From G039954875 sp047528275 (lineage in GTDB: Bacteria > Bacteroidota > Bacteroidia > Flavobacteriales > Blattabacteriaceae): 64,000 bases of DNA. The stretch lies in contig CP180023.1 in the NCBI GenBank assembly GCA_047528275.1, positions 1,488,001 to 1,552,000 of the forward strand. The letters are read 5' to 3'. Numbering within the stretch: the stretch's first letter is position 1; every line of letters begins with the position of its first letter. This document shows, piece by piece, positions 62,220 to 64,000 of this stretch. A program made the translations under genes and the position numbers. Below the pieces are notes generated by a model. The model had not been told where the DNA came from. It worked only from the letters and a program-made list of their open reading frames with translations, and did no database searches.

Positions 62220-64000
62220 CTTCCTGATAAGAAAGCTTGGTCAAATTTATCTTCTTTTTATAGAATGATATTTTGCAATTCGAGGTTGAATGTGCCTGAA
62301 TTTATATCTTTGATAGCCCAGTTAAGAGGGAATTCTCTTTTGCTGCCTTCTTGATAATCGTTTTTTGCATATTGATAGGTTTTTTTGAAGTAGTTTCCAT
62401 AGGGACTTTGGTATATGCTGCTGTTGAGGTATATCTTGAAGGATCTACTTTTCCACGAGGTTTGGGATGTAGATCAGATGGGGGCAGAAAATTGGGATAT
62501 TATTCACTCCGTAAAAGGAGTCTAATCCTATGATCTTGCCGAAGTAGGAAAAGAAGTAATAGAGGTATTTTTCGATGAAATTGAGCAGTTGGGTATTTTT
62601 TTGGATGTAGGAGGCGATACCCTTACTGTAGTGATATTCTTTGGTGCTCTCGTCGTAATAAACTGTTCCTTGTTAATTACCTTATTGATAGTTTTCTATT
62701 TTTTTCGAGCTTGGATAGATTTTCTTTTATGGATGAGGGTTTTAGGATTTTTTAAAGGAAAATTTAGATCACTGGAATTAATCGTTTAGCGATTAGAATC
62801 CTTGATTTGATGGAATATATCTATTGTAATTGTTCAAGAAGGTTTCGAGGGGCTTTTGGTTCTTTTAAAATATAACGCTAACGTATATGAATATCAATCC
62901 TGTGAATTGTCTATTGATATGGAAGGCACCTTTTAATAATAAATTTATATTAGTTTTTTAGGAGTCAGATACTAAAGTCTTAGTCTTGTCTTTGAGAGTG
63001 AAGCTCTACCAATAGTTCAATTCGAGTGGCTCCTCTTGTAACGTGATCTCTAGATTGAGGTTTTTATCTTTGGGTAGCTGAGGTCGTAGGTCGGCTAGCA
63101 AGATGAAAATGATTACAGTGTTTTGAGTCGCTGTAGAGACTAATGTTACCTGTCAGGGGATTGTAGATCCTCAATAGTCTGTCAATACCTTGGATCTCTA
63201 ATAGTTCTTTTCGAAGATTGGTGTCATCGTTAGTTTTTTAGATTTGTAGGATGTTTAGTAATCGCTTGACTTGGCCTTTGAGTAGGGGATTTAACCTCTG
63301 TCCAATTGACTTGCCAGTAGGGGGCATTAAATGTGGTTTGGGTTGGGGGTTTATCAAGTTGTTTGTTGTAATGTTTAGATAGGCTGTCTTGCTCTTTTTA
63401 CTCAGACCGATCAATTCGGTGTGTTTGGTTGGATATTCTTTATTGAGGATGAGGTTCTTGTCTATTTTTTTTTTCTAGCAGCCGTAAGGCTTGTTTTTTT
63501 TGTGTATCTGCCACCGGTGGGGAATTCTCATAGGTCATACTCATCTACTGGTATTTGTTTGGGTATTTCTACTTTGAGGAGGGTGCTTTCGATACTGGTG
63601 GCTTCTTTCCTTTTGATCGTCTTGGTCTATCCTAGTCCGTTTTGGTATATTAACTGGGTTCTTGGCCCAATTAGTTCTTCTTAGGTTGATAGGGTATTTC
63701 GTATTTTCTTCTTTCTCTCCTCTGCTAATTGGAAACCGTTCTCTTCTAATGTGCGCTCTGGGTGTTCGGCAACATAGCAGTCTTTGGTTATTGTTTTTAT
63801 GTCTGAGCTCTGCTACCGGACAAGTTTCTATAATTCCTCCTACGATATCTTCTGCTTGGATCAATAGAATGGCGTGAGGCAGGGCTACTCTCAACAAGTG
63901 GTCTTTTTACTATAACGGATAAGTCTTTTTCGGAAGGGTTGCCATGAAATAGAGTAATCTGATCATTGTCTACGCATTCTCTCATACGTTTGTAGACGGT
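62220..64000 (-). pseudogene. Unidentified minus-strand gene remnant(s) of the mobile element
   Basis: From about 62220 the plus strand turns T-rich, which in this window marks minus-strand genes. Minus-strand frames give pieces that continue one another across shifts. Examples are YVAEHPERTLEENGFQLAEE (near 63700), IESTLLKVEIPKQIPVDEYD (near 63560), DLRPQLPKDKNLNLEITLQE (near 63080) and IIGLDSFYGVNNIPIFCPHL (near 62480). I cannot assign a family. The plus-strand frames at 62351, 62589, 63421 and 63662 are shadows of this. It may continue beyond the window. Confidence 0.4.

Noticed and set aside
62351..63877. Plus-strand hydrophobic frames near the window end
   Set aside because: Phe/Leu-rich translations arise from the T-rich strand opposite a minus-strand remnant.
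1..64000. Reassigned stop codons as the cause of the broken frames
   Set aside because: All three stops occur in remnants along with frameshifts and motif loss, while live genes use normal stops and contain none inside.
1..64000. tRNA, rRNA, tmRNA, RNase P RNA or CRISPR array
   Set aside because: No T-loop, conserved RNA core or regularly spaced repeats could be recognised by eye; weak signals cannot be excluded.

Overview
The window looks like a chromosome segment of a host-associated Bacteroidota bacterium in an advanced but unfinished stage of genome decay. The intact genes have Bacteroidota-type relatives: a cbb3-oxidase accessory cluster, MaeB with a PTA domain, PnuC, a DAHP synthase-chorismate mutase fusion, and dead SusC/SusD, OmpL-like porin and GldA genes. 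Three promoters match the Bacteroidota -7 box TAnnTTTG. Only about a third of the 64 kb is open, functional-looking coding sequence. Most of the rest is recognisable pseudogenes with many stops and frameshifts, AT-rich islands, and long deserts carrying remnants of coiled-coil or effector-like proteins. One remnant is an OTU-type cysteine protease, which suggests life with a eukaryotic host.

Layout: 1-4047 holds ccoG (partial), ccoH, a TauE/DsbD_2-like membrane protein and maeB. 4085-8711 holds dead polysaccharide deacetylase, radC, recX and an alkyltransferase-like gene around live pnuC and a phosphopantetheinyl transferase. 8843-11407 is a dead nitrogen module (porin, glnB, amtB). 11408-15280 is a desert with coiled-coil and proline-rich repeat remnants. 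15283-18517 is live mrp, an NFU scaffold gene and korA. 18643-19866 holds the OTU and coiled-coil remnants. 20050-21702 is live pgi. 21799-33530 is almost entirely dead: a DUF4136 lipoprotein, susC, susD, an alkaline-phosphatase-superfamily gene, a Sua5/YrdC gene, an MFS transporter and a metallophosphoesterase stump. 33535-35226 is live glnS. 35529-41300 holds dead rbsB-rbsA-rbsC, a zinc dehydrogenase, dtd and a GldA-like ATPase.

41339-47805 is the most informative stretch. A TACATTTG promoter is followed by a leader ORF with a Phe/Tyr run, a 12-bp antiterminator that excludes a strong intrinsic terminator, and then pheA, an aminotransferase, tyrA, the DAHP synthase-chorismate mutase fusion and rsgA. 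This has the layout of a phenylalanine attenuator. The pheA, aminotransferase and tyrA frames are broken almost only at homopolymer runs. Next comes metK, preceded by a TATCTTTG promoter and an H-type pseudoknot resembling a SAM-II riboswitch.

47807-52045 is dead genes and desert. 52061-54882 is live gltX and pepP, which converge and overlap. 54979-57431 holds dead dprA, an HU-CCDC81/SPOR protein and a thioesterase. From 57550 to the end lies a decayed mobile element: a tyrosine recombinase, a truncated XRE regulator, a small HTH protein, a second HTH remnant and an unidentified minus-strand remnant.

Taken together, respiration, central carbon metabolism, translation, Fe-S assembly, SAM and perhaps aromatic amino acid synthesis are kept. 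Nutrient scavenging, polysaccharide use, gliding, natural transformation and several DNA-maintenance genes are being lost.
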